Source: Clostridiales bacterium
GTDB taxonomy: Bacteria; Bacillota; Clostridia; Oscillospirales; Oscillospiraceae
Assembly: GCA_019415645.1 (NCBI GenBank)
Contig: DXYV01000068.1
Span: forward strand, 1-8,251
Reading direction: 5' to 3'
DNA length: 8,251 bases
This document shows positions 1-6,075 of the stretch, one piece after another (positions within the stretch are counted from its first letter, which is position 1; each line of letters opens with the position of its first letter). The translations under genes were made by a program, and so were the position numbers. The notes beneath the pieces are model-generated. The model ran no database searches. It saw only the letters and a list, made by a program, of their open reading frames with translations, and was not told where the DNA came from.

Positions 1-1
1 G

Positions 2-691
2 ACCCCACCGGCGCGCACCAGCGGAATGCTCCCCCGCCCCGGCCCCCTGGACGTAGTCTATGAGGACCGGGACCTTATTGTGGTCAACAAGGCAGCCGGC
101 GTCCCGGTCCACCCCGGTCCCGGCCACTATGACGATACCCTGGGCAATTACCTGATCTGGCACTATGACCAGACCGGCGAGCCCGCCGATTTTCACCCGG
201 TCCACCGACTGGACCGGGGCACCTCCGGCCTGATGGTCCTGGCCAAGCACCCTCATGCCCAGGAGCTGCTGCGGCAGCAGCTCCACACTGGGGATTTCCG
301 CCGAATCTATCTGGCGGTCTGTGACCGGGCGCCCGACCCGCCCTCCGGCGTAATCGACGCCCCCATCGGGCCGAGAGAGGGGTCGCTGATTCAGCGGGAG
401 ATTCGGCCGGACGGTCAACCCGCCCGCACCCATTACCAGCTACGCTGTGTCCGTCAGGGCCGCGCTCTGGTAGAGTTAGCGCTGGAGACCGGACGCACCC
501 ATCAGATTCGGGTCCACATGGCCTCCATCGGCTGTCCCCTGACCGGCGATTTCCTCTACGGGACAGAGCAGCCCGGCCTGATTCCCCGCCCGGCCCTCCA
601 CTCCTGGACACTCCACCTCACCCATCCCATCACCGGGATCCAGCTCACGCTGACCGCGCCCCTTCCGGACGATCTGCGTGCGCTTCTGTAA
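2..691 (+). CDS. RluA-family pseudouridine synthase (5' end outside window)
   Basis: The protein isomerises uridine to pseudouridine in rRNA or tRNA in the cytoplasm. The catalytic motif HRLDRGTSG is visible, with the catalytic Asp codon at 212-214. It is followed by the family blocks LAVCDR, PARTHYQL and GRTHQIRVHMASIGCPLTGD near the C-terminus. The first ATG in the window is at 26, but the frame is open to the left edge and the residues before it (ending TSGM) read like the usual linker before LDVVYED, so the true start and any N-terminal S4 RNA-binding domain probably lie upstream. The stop is TAA at 689-691, one base before a strong terminator. It converges on the carbamate kinase gene and is probably unrelated to it. 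Family assignment is secure; the exact RNA target and subgroup (RluA, RluC or RluD type) cannot be told. Confidence 0.9.
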   Translation, partial: TPPARTSGMLPRPGPLDVVYEDRDLIVVNKAAGVPVHPGPGHYDDTLGNYLIWHYDQTGEPADFHPVHRLDRGTSGLMVLAKHPHAQELLRQQLHTGDFRRIYLAVCDRAPDPPSGVIDAPIGPREGSLIQREIRPDGQPARTHYQLRCVRQGRALVELALETGRTHQIRVHMASIGCPLTGDFLYGTEQPGLIPRPALHSWTLHLTHPITGIQLTLTAPLPDDLRALL

Positions 692-692
692 C

Positions 693-730
693 CAAGGAGG
701 GGCTCCGCCGTACGGCGGAGCCCCTCCTTG
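693..730 (+). terminator. Perfect 38-bp palindromic terminator between convergent genes
   Basis: Two 19-base arms, CAAGGAGGGGCTCCGCCGT and its exact reverse complement, abut with no mismatch (centre 711/712). The RNA would be a very stable GC hairpin with a tight loop. On the + strand it begins just after the pseudouridine synthase stop and is followed by TGTTCTTTAT, a moderate U-rich tail. On the - strand it begins 6 bases after the carbamate kinase stop but lacks a clear U tract. It most likely ends + transcripts and may block - transcripts as well. Confidence 0.85.
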
Positions 731-736
731 TGTTCT

Positions 737-1681
737 TTATGCTCCTGTGATTCGCGTGCCGGTCCTTCCGGCGATTCCGTCTCTGGCCTTCTCCAATAGG
801 GTAATCAAGGCGGAGCGGCCGGACTTGCTCTCGGCAAACTGGACGGCGGCCTGGACCTTGGGCAGCATGGAACCGGGAGCGAACTGGCCCTCCTCCATAT
901 AGGTCCGGGCCTCATCCGGAGTCATGGAATCCAGCCACCTCTGGTCCGGCTTTCCGAAGTTGACCGCCACCTTCTCCACGGCGGTCAAAATCACCAGATA
1001 GTCGGCGTCCAGCTGTTGTGCCAGCACGCAGGAGGCGAAGTCCTTGTCAATGACCGCCGCCGCGCCCTTCAGGTGATGGCCCTCGGTCTTGAACACCGGA
1101 ATCCCGCCGCCGCCGCAAGCCACCACCACCAGGCCGGCCTGCACCATATCGCGGATGGACTCGATCTCCACAATGGACACCGGCTTCGGGGATGCCACCA
1201 CCCGGCGGTAGCCCCGCCCGGCGTCCTCGATCACGTCATAGCCCCGCTCGGCCACCATCTTGTCGGCCTCTTCCTTGGTCATAAAGGCCCCGATGGGCTT
1301 GGTGGGGTGCTGGAACGCCGGATCGGCGGGGTCCACCTCCACCTGGGTGAGCACCGTGGAGACCCCCTTGGAGATTCCGCGGTCCAGCAGCTCCTCCCGC
1401 AAAGCATTCTGTAAATCGTAGCCAATGTAGCCCTGACTCATGGCCACGCAGACCGAGAGGGGGCATGGAATGTATTTTTCCGGGTCGGAGCGGGTCAGCT
1501 CAGTCATAGCGGCCTGGATCATTCCAACCTGGGGACCGTTTCCATGGGCCACCACCACCTCGTGTCCCTCCTCGATCAGGTCGGCAATGGCTTTCGCCGT
1601 CTGCTTGACCGCGATCATCTGCTCCGGCAGATTATTGCCCAGAGCGTTGCCGCCCAGGGCGATCACAATGCGTTTTCCCAT
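737..1681 (-). CDS. arcC: Carbamate kinase (ArcC/YqeA type)
   Basis: The enzyme catalyses the reversible reaction carbamoyl phosphate + ADP = ATP + carbamate (which decays to CO2 and NH3) in the cytoplasm. It has 314 residues, the normal family length. Amino-acid-kinase fold motifs are in order: ALGGNAL (8-14), AHGNGPQVG (45-53), CVAMSQGYIGYDLQNAL (78-94), ACGGGGIPV (188-196), VIDKDFAS (210-217, with the conserved Lys213) and FAPGSMLPKVQAA (267-279). The ATG at 1681-1679 is preceded by GAGG about 9 bases upstream, supporting this start. It is the last gene of the ygeX-ygeY-ygeW set, matching the position of yqeA in the E. coli cluster. Here it probably harvests ATP from the carbamoyl phosphate made by YgeW rather than from arginine, since no arginine deiminase is nearby. 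The 161-bp gap before it contains hairpins and could lower or uncouple its expression. Confidence 0.95.
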   Translation of the reverse strand: MGKRIVIALGGNALGNNLPEQMIAVKQTAKAIADLIEEGHEVVVAHGNGPQVGMIQAAMTELTRSDPEKYIPCPLSVCVAMSQGYIGYDLQNALREELLDRGISKGVSTVLTQVEVDPADPAFQHPTKPIGAFMTKEEADKMVAERGYDVIEDAGRGYRRVVASPKPVSIVEIESIRDMVQAGLVVVACGGGGIPVFKTEGHHLKGAAAVIDKDFASCVLAQQLDADYLVILTAVEKVAVNFGKPDQRWLDSMTPDEARTYMEEGQFAPGSMLPKVQAAVQFAESKSGRSALITLLEKARDGIAGRTGTRITGA

Positions 1682-1725
1682 AGATCATACCTCATTCTTT
1701 TTTCACAGCACAGTTCCCGGAAGCC

Positions 1726-1753
1726 GGCGGAGCGCTCTGCGTTGCGCCCTGCC
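1726..1753 (-). other. GC-rich hairpin in the carbamate kinase leader
   Basis: GGCGGAGCGC (1726-1735) and GCGCCCTGCC (1744-1753) pair at 9 of 10 positions, counting one G-U wobble, around an 8-base loop. An outer GTTCC (1713-1717) and GGAAC (1754-1758) can extend it past a bulge. In the - strand transcript it lies about 45 bases before the carbamate kinase start. It has no U tract, so it is more likely an RNA stability, processing or leader element than a terminator. Function is unknown. Confidence 0.4.
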
Positions 1754-1784
1754 GGAACAGAATTTTCTCTCTTCAGGAATGGAA

Positions 1785-1825
1785 CGGCCCGCCTGTCTGC
1801 GGAGGTTCCGTATCCAGGCGGGCCG
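1785..1825 (-). terminator. Hairpin after ygeW, possible weak terminator or attenuator
   Basis: CGGCCCGCCTG (1785-1795) and CAGGCGGGCCG (1815-1825) are exact 11-base arms; the loop contains an inner CGGA/TCCG pair. In the - strand transcript the hairpin starts 17 bases after the ygeW stop. The sequence after it (TTCCATTCCTG) is only weakly U-rich, so read-through into carbamate kinase is expected. It could be a partial terminator or a 3'-end stabiliser that gives ygeW and carbamate kinase different RNA levels. Confidence 0.5.
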
Positions 1826-1842
1826 GGTCAGGTCTGTCTTGC

Positions 1843-3042
1843 TTATTCTGCGAAGGCGCGCTTGGCGGCGCGCTCCTCCAGAGCCTTCAGGGTGCCCTGG
1901 GGGTCCTTGCACTTGGCCAGGAAGATCATAGCCGCGATGATGTAGGGCTTGAAGGAGGCCTCCTTATACAGCGGCGTGCGGTAGCGGTCGAACACGGAGG
2001 CGTCCACCTCGCCGCTCTCGCAGGACACGCCGGTGATGTCGGCGGGCAGGCAGTGGAGGTACAGGGCCTTTCCGTCGCGGGTCTTGGCCATCATCTCCTC
2101 GGTGCAGCACCAATCCTTGTGGTTGGCGTTCTGGGCCAGCAGCTCCTTCTCCAGAGCCTTGATACCCTCGCTGTCGCCCTTGGCATACAGGTCGGTGCGC
2201 TTCTCCATGGCGGCGAAGGGAGCCCAGCTCTTGGGATAGACGATGTCGGCGTCCTTGAAGGCCTCAGCCATGGAGTTGGTCTTGGTGAAGGTGCCGCCGG
2301 ACTTGGCGGCGTTGGCCCTGGCCACCTCCTCCACCTCGGGCATGACCTCGTAGCCCTCGGGATGGGCCAGCACCACGTCCATGCCGAAGCGGGTCATCAG
2401 GCCGATGACGCCCTGGGGAACGGAGAGGGGCTTGCCGTAGGAGGGAGAGTAGGCCCAGGTCATGGCCACCTTCTTGCCCTTCAGGTTCTCCACACCGCCG
2501 AACTCATGGATGATGTGCAGCATGTCGGCCATGCACTGGGTGGGGTGGTCGATGTCGCACTGCAGGTTGACCAGGGTGGGCTTCTGCTCCAGCACGCCGT
2601 CCTTGTGGCCCTGGGTGACGGAATCCACCACCTCGTGCATGTAGGCGTTGCCCTTGCCGATGTACATGTCGTCCCGGATGCCGATGACGTCGGCCATGAA
2701 GGAGATCATGTTGGCCGTCTCGCGGACGGTCTCGCCATGGGCGATCTGGCTCTTGCCCTCGTCCAGGTCCTGCACCTCCAGGCCCAGCAGGTTGCAGGCG
2801 GAGGCGAAGGAGAAGCGGGTGCGGGTGGAGTTGTCACGGAACAGGGAGATGCCCAGTCCGGACTCGAAGATCTTGGTGGAGATGTTGTTCTCCCGCATGT
2901 AGCGCAGGGCGTCGGCCACGGTGAAGACGGCCTCGATCTCGTCGTCGGTCTTCTCCCAGGTCAGGAAGAAGTCGCCCTCGTACATCTCTTTGAAGTTCAG
3001 CGCGTTCAGCTTGTCGATATAGCCCTGCAGTTTGGCGTCCAT
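1843..3042 (-). CDS. ygeW: Knotted carbamoyltransferase YgeW
   Basis: A 399-residue member of the aspartate/ornithine carbamoyltransferase superfamily, close in length to E. coli YgeW (about 396). The carbamoyl-phosphate loop FRDNSTRTR is at 68-76, DIDHPTQCMAD at 163-173, and HCLPAD at 330-335. The long insert before the C-terminal helix is typical of the knotted YgeW/AOTCase-like branch, not of ordinary ArgF. The physiological substrate was long unknown. In the cluster it most plausibly runs toward carbamoyl phosphate formation, removing a carbamoyl group from a ureido intermediate of purine breakdown (inference). The reading frame can start at the ATG at 3048, but AAGGAG lies only 3 bases before it; the second ATG at 3042 has a 9-base spacing and is preferred. 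It follows ygeY by about 50 bp and precedes carbamate kinase. Confidence 0.93.
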   Translation of the reverse strand: MDAKLQGYIDKLNALNFKEMYEGDFFLTWEKTDDEIEAVFTVADALRYMRENNISTKIFESGLGISLFRDNSTRTRFSFASACNLLGLEVQDLDEGKSQIAHGETVRETANMISFMADVIGIRDDMYIGKGNAYMHEVVDSVTQGHKDGVLEQKPTLVNLQCDIDHPTQCMADMLHIIHEFGGVENLKGKKVAMTWAYSPSYGKPLSVPQGVIGLMTRFGMDVVLAHPEGYEVMPEVEEVARANAAKSGGTFTKTNSMAEAFKDADIVYPKSWAPFAAMEKRTDLYAKGDSEGIKALEKELLAQNANHKDWCCTEEMMAKTRDGKALYLHCLPADITGVSCESGEVDASVFDRYRTPLYKEASFKPYIIAAMIFLAKCKDPQGTLKALEERAAKRAFAE

Positions 3043-3051
3043 GTTCATCTT

Positions 3052-3057
3052 CTCCTT
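3052..3057 (-). promoter_or_regulatory. Ribosome binding site of ygeW
   Basis: AAGGAG on the - strand. It is 3 bases from the ATG at 3048 and 9 bases from the ATG at 3042, so it favours the second ATG and a protein beginning MDAKLQ. Confidence 0.6.
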
Positions 3058-3093
3058 TTCAAATTCCAGATTTGCGGCGGAACGGGACGGGGA

Positions 3094-4485
3094 TCAGCGA
3101 ATAACATTATCGGTCAGGCCGGCGCGGAACTGGGCGGCGTCGCCGGTCTTGTTCTCCTCCTTGTACAGGCCGGGCACGGCGGCGTACAGGGCGGCGCAGC
3201 GGACCAGATCGTCCTTCCAGGTGATCTCGTTGGGGGCATGGGCCTGGGACTCGGCGCCGGGGCCGAAGCCCACGCAGGGGATGCCGTAACGGCCCTGGAT
3301 GGCCACGCCGTTGGTGGAGAAGGTCCACTTGTCGGTCAGCGGACGGTTGCGCAGATGCATGGCGCCCTCGGGGCCTACGCGCTTGTCGCCGAACAGGGCA
3401 TGGTGGGCGTCCACCAGAGCCTGGACGTGGGCGGCGCTCTCCTTGTTGATCCAGGTGGGGAAGTAGCACTCGGTCTCATAGACCTCGCCGGTCCAGGAGG
3501 GACGGTCGTACATGTACATGGACACGGTCACGTCGTCGCCGTACTTCTTCACGGCGGGCAGGTCGCGGATCTCCTGCAGGCAGGAATCCCAGGTCTCGCC
3601 GGCGGTCATGCGGCGGTCGATGGAGATGGAGCAGGAGTCGGCCACGGCGCAGCGGCTGGGGGAGGTGTAGAAGATCTGGCTGGTGGTGCAGGTGCCCCGG
3701 CCCAGGAAACGGGCGTCCTCATAGTGCTCGGGGTTGTACTTGGGGTCCAGCATCTTCACCAGGCCCTTGATCTCCACGCTGTCGTCGGCGGGGTTCTCAT
3801 TGAGGGCGCGCACGTCCTGGAGAATATCGGCCATCTTGTAGATGGCGTTGTCGCCCCGCTCGGGGGCGGAGCCATGACAGGACACGCCCTTTACGTCCAC
3901 GCGGATCTCCATGCGGCCCCGGTGGCCCCGGTAGATTCCGCCGTCGGTGGGCTCGGTGGAGATGACGAACTCCACCTGCTCCTTCCGGATTCCCTTGGCG
4001 GGGAAGAACTTGTTGACGATGTACTGCCAGCACATGCCGTCGCAGTCCTCCTCCTGGACAGAGCCCACCACCATGATCTTGTAGCCGGCGGGGATCAGGC
4101 CCAGCTCCTTCATGATTTTGGCGCCGTAGACCGCGGAGGCCATGCCGCCCTCCTGATCGGAGCCGCCGCGGCCATAGATGATGGCGTCGTCCTCCCAGCC
4201 TTCATAGGGGTCGGCGGTCCAGTTGTCCCGGTTGCCGATGCCCACGGTGTCGATGTGGGAGTCGATGGCGATGATCTTATCGCCCTGGCCCATCCAGCCA
4301 ATGACGTTGCCCAGGCCGTCCACTTCCACCGCATCGTAACCCAGCTTCTCCATCTCGGCCTTGATGCAGGCGACGACCTCCTTTTCCTCACAGCTCTCGC
4401 TGGGGTGGGAGATCATGGCCCGCAGAAAGCGGCTCATGTCGGCGCGATACTGCTCGGCTGCTGCTTTGATCTTCTCAAAATCCAT
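3094..4485 (-). CDS. ygeY: YgeY-family M20 metallohydrolase
   Basis: A 463-residue di-zinc amidohydrolase/peptidase of the M20 family, in the branch annotated as selenium-metabolism-linked YgeY. Visible metal and catalytic residues are DSHIDT (His77, Asp79), GGSDQEGG (bridging Asp110), QEEDCDG (catalytic Glu145 and metal Glu146), STEPTD (Glu178) and the C-terminal AESQAHAPNE (His416). The dimerisation-domain motif CHGSAPERGDNAIYKM is at 203-218. It probably hydrolyses an N-carbamoyl (ureido) or similar amide bond in the purine-degradation route, feeding diaminopropionate to YgeX (inference from family chemistry and context; not a proven peptidase here). An ATG at 4500 is in frame, but its codons overlap the GGAGG ribosome site of the ATG at 4485, so 4485 is chosen. 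It lies 53 bp after ygeX and about 50 bp before ygeW. Confidence 0.93.
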   Translation of the reverse strand: MDFEKIKAAAEQYRADMSRFLRAMISHPSESCEEKEVVACIKAEMEKLGYDAVEVDGLGNVIGWMGQGDKIIAIDSHIDTVGIGNRDNWTADPYEGWEDDAIIYGRGGSDQEGGMASAVYGAKIMKELGLIPAGYKIMVVGSVQEEDCDGMCWQYIVNKFFPAKGIRKEQVEFVISTEPTDGGIYRGHRGRMEIRVDVKGVSCHGSAPERGDNAIYKMADILQDVRALNENPADDSVEIKGLVKMLDPKYNPEHYEDARFLGRGTCTTSQIFYTSPSRCAVADSCSISIDRRMTAGETWDSCLQEIRDLPAVKKYGDDVTVSMYMYDRPSWTGEVYETECYFPTWINKESAAHVQALVDAHHALFGDKRVGPEGAMHLRNRPLTDKWTFSTNGVAIQGRYGIPCVGFGPGAESQAHAPNEITWKDDLVRCAALYAAVPGLYKEENKTGDAAQFRAGLTDNVIR

Positions 4486-4493
4486 GACAATGC

Positions 4494-4498
4494 CCTCC
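4494..4498 (-). promoter_or_regulatory. Ribosome binding site of ygeY
   Basis: GGAGG on the - strand, 8 bases before the ATG at 4485. It decides the start: the upstream in-frame ATG at 4500 would place this site inside the coding sequence as Met-Glu-Gly. Confidence 0.8.
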
Positions 4499-4538
4499 AT
4501 ATCATCATTATATAAAATCCGGAAATGGTTCTCGCATA

Positions 4539-5780
4539 TTATCCGCGCTCGTAAGCGTTCTGCGGGGTCTCTGTGGTAGGATACTCACCGTCCCAAATGA
4601 CCCGGCGGAACTTCATGGGGTCGGTGTTGCCCTCGGTGGAGAGCATCAGCACGCTGCTGAAGCGGTCCAGCTCCAGCGCCTGCCGCAGTTCCCGGTAGCG
4701 GTCGTCCACCAGAATGGCGTCCAAGCAGCCCATACCCACGGCGCCGGACTCACCTGAGATCACGGTGGGATCGCCCTTGACCGGCACGCCCAGCATCCGC
4801 ATTCCCTTGGCGGAGACCCAGTCGGGACAGGAGAGGAATGCCGTCACGTGGTTGCGCAGAATGTCCCAGGAGAGGGTATTGGGCTCACCGCAGGCCAGAC
4901 CGGCCATAATGGTGTTCAGCTCACCGGACACGATCCGGGGGGACCCATCGCCCGCCAGCGCTCCCTGATAGAGGCAGTCGGCCGCCTGAGCCTCCATGAC
5001 CACAAACTTGGGCGGGTCGTTGGGGAACAGATTGGTAAAGTAGCCCACCACCGCTCCGGCCAGGGAGCCCACACCCGCCTGGACAAATACATGGGTGGGG
5101 CGGTTGACCCCGGCCTGCCGCAACTGCTCCGCCGCTTCCGAGGCCATGGTGCCGTAGCCCTGCATGATCCAGGAGGGGATCTCCTCATAGCCCTCCCAGG
5201 CCGTGTCCTGCACGATCACGCCGTGCTCAGTCTGCTCGGCCTCGGCGGCGGCCATGCGCACGCAGTCGTCGTAGTTGACCTCTTCAATGGTGACCTGGGC
5301 ACCCTCTTTCGCGATGTTGTCGAACCGGGACTTGGAGCTGCCCTTTGGCATATGGACCACCGCCCTCTGCCCCAGCCGGTTGGCCGCCCACGCCACGCCG
5401 CGGCCGTGGTTGCCGTCGGTGGCGGTAAAGAAGGTGGCCTGGCCGAATTCCCGGCGGAACGCCTCGCTGGTCAGGTAGTCATAGGTCATCTCCGACACGT
5501 CCCGGCCCATCTGCTGCGCGATGTACTGCGCCATGGCAAAGGAGCCGCCCAGCACTTTGAAGGCGTTCAGACCGAACCGATAGCTCTCGTCCTTGACAAA
5601 CAGATTGCCCAGGCCCAGGTATTTTGCCATACCATCCAGCCGAGCTAGCGGGGTGATGGAATACTGAGGAAAGCTGCGGTGGAACGCGTGAGCCTTGGCC
5701 ACATGATCCAGGGACATGATGGAAAGCCGGCGATCGTCGCTCTTAGGCATCTGATTGAGGACCCATTTAATCGGTTCCAT
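4539..5780 (-). CDS. ygeX: 2,3-diaminopropionate ammonia-lyase (YgeX/DpaL)
   Basis: A PLP fold-type II enzyme that converts 2,3-diaminopropionate to pyruvate and two ammonia. It has 413 residues from the preferred start, against about 398 in E. coli YgeX. The PLP lysine is in RFGLNAFKVLGGS (Lys75), the second catalytic acid is in FTATDGNHGRG (Asp122), and the phosphate-binding glycine loop is GVGSLAG (236-242). EGNTDP and SGESGAVG near the C-terminus are also typical of this family. The longest frame begins with TTG at 5795, but that codon overlaps GGAGG, which sits 8 bases before the ATG at 5780; the ATG is taken as the start. It is the first gene of the four-gene set and has a good promoter about 60 bp upstream. 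The pyruvate it makes is the carbon product expected of the pathway. Confidence 0.95.
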   Translation of the reverse strand: MEPIKWVLNQMPKSDDRRLSIMSLDHVAKAHAFHRSFPQYSITPLARLDGMAKYLGLGNLFVKDESYRFGLNAFKVLGGSFAMAQYIAQQMGRDVSEMTYDYLTSEAFRREFGQATFFTATDGNHGRGVAWAANRLGQRAVVHMPKGSSKSRFDNIAKEGAQVTIEEVNYDDCVRMAAAEAEQTEHGVIVQDTAWEGYEEIPSWIMQGYGTMASEAAEQLRQAGVNRPTHVFVQAGVGSLAGAVVGYFTNLFPNDPPKFVVMEAQAADCLYQGALAGDGSPRIVSGELNTIMAGLACGEPNTLSWDILRNHVTAFLSCPDWVSAKGMRMLGVPVKGDPTVISGESGAVGMGCLDAILVDDRYRELRQALELDRFSSVLMLSTEGNTDPMKFRRVIWDGEYPTTETPQNAYERG

Positions 5781-5788
5781 GGTCAAAC

Positions 5789-5793
5789 CCTCC
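5789..5793 (-). promoter_or_regulatory. Ribosome binding site of ygeX
   Basis: GGAGG on the - strand, 8 bases before the ATG at 5780. It rules against the in-frame TTG start at 5795, whose codon overlaps this site. The arrangement is almost identical to that of ygeY. Confidence 0.8.
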
Positions 5794-5838
5794 AAAAATT
5801 TGTTTCAAACTTCCTTCGTTCTTTCTGGTTCTGCCATC

Positions 5839-5866
5839 ATCATAACACAAATTGGGCCCGTGTCAA
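5839..5866 (-). promoter_or_regulatory. Sigma-A promoter of the ygeX-ygeY-ygeW-arcC operon
   Basis: On the - strand, -35 TTGACA (5866-5861, perfect consensus), a 16-base spacer and -10 TATGAT (5844-5839). Transcription should start near 5832, giving a leader of about 50 bases before ygeX. The spacer contains CGGGCCC inside ATTG-N9-CAAT, a possible operator overlapping the -35. A-tract repeats lie directly upstream. Confidence 0.7.
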
Positions 5867-5874
5867 TAGATTTT

Positions 5875-5908
5875 CTGAAAAATTTTTATATTTGCTGAAA
5901 AATTTTTA
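5875..5908 (-). repeat. Tandem 14-bp A-tract repeat, 20-bp period
   Basis: CTGAAAAATTTTTA occurs exactly at 5875-5888 and again at 5895-5908, start to start 20 bp, about two helical turns. Each copy holds the palindrome AAAAATTTTT; the second extends to GCT...AGC ends. The pair lies 9 bp upstream of the -35 of the ygeX promoter, so it could be an UP-element-like bent region or a paired activator binding site. Confidence 0.6.
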
Positions 5909-5991
5909 GCTTTTCATTTTTCCAAAATCAAATTACGCACATCCGCCTTCTTTCTACTATAACTAAAACGGTATAGCATTTGCGTAAAATA

Positions 5992-6011
5992 AATGTTAAT
6001 TTTTTAACATT
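5992..6011 (+). promoter_or_regulatory. Rex-like operator upstream of phosphoketolase
   Basis: A perfect inverted repeat, AATGTTAA-N4-TTAACATT, ends 4 bp before the -35 hexamer of the phosphoketolase promoter. The core TGTTAA-N4-TTAACA matches the Clostridia-type site of the NADH-sensing repressor Rex (TTGTTAA-N4-TTAACAA) except for the outermost base of each arm. Binding by Rex is an inference; no rex gene is visible here. Confidence 0.5.
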
Positions 6012-6015
6012 GGGG

Positions 6016-6043
6016 TTGACTTTTCTCTGAATTCCTGTATGAT
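6016..6043 (+). promoter_or_regulatory. Sigma-A promoter of phosphoketolase
   Basis: -35 TTGACT (6016-6021), a 16-base spacer and -10 TATGAT (6038-6043). Expected transcription start is near 6050, leaving a leader of about 25 bases that includes AAGGAGG. The hexamers and spacing nearly mirror those of the divergent ygeX promoter. Confidence 0.7.
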
Positions 6044-6060
6044 AAGAGCGAAATTTTGTT

Positions 6061-6067
6061 AAGGAGG
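6061..6067 (+). promoter_or_regulatory. Ribosome binding site of phosphoketolase (GTG start)
   Basis: AAGGAGG is 8 bases before the GTG at 6076. An ATG at 6074 overlaps that GTG but is out of frame and is closed at once by TGA (ATGTGA), so the strong site must serve the GTG to yield protein. Confidence 0.75.
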
Positions 6068-6075
6068 AGCTTAAT

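Noticed and set aside
1843..3042. ygeW as an ordinary ornithine carbamoyltransferase of an arginine deiminase operon
   Set aside because: The motif FRDNSTRTR, the ~400-residue length and the ygeX/ygeY neighbours fit the YgeW branch, and no arginine deiminase or antiporter gene is present.
2053..4515. 820-codon open frame on the + strand antisense to ygeW and ygeY
   Set aside because: It lies opposite two well-recognised enzymes. Its protein is a low-complexity run of Gly, Val, Leu, His and Ala, as expected from reading GC-rich codons backwards, and spans two separate genes and their gap. It is a shadow frame.
4539..5780. ygeX as threonine dehydratase or a tryptophan-synthase-beta-like enzyme
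   Set aside because: It shares the PLP fold, but the RFGLNAFKVLGGS and ATDGNHGRG motifs and the genome context match diaminopropionate ammonia-lyase more closely.
5928..5942. Four-codon - strand reading frame (MCVI) after a GGCGG in the regulatory region
   Set aside because: It is too short to support; no transcript from a promoter upstream of it is evident, and the ygeX promoter lies downstream of it.
5916..5976. Small inverted repeats ATTTT-N3-AAAAT (5916-5928) and CTATA-N10-TATAG (5957-5976)
   Set aside because: Five-base arms are expected by chance in AT-rich DNA, and neither sits in a telling position relative to the two predicted promoters.
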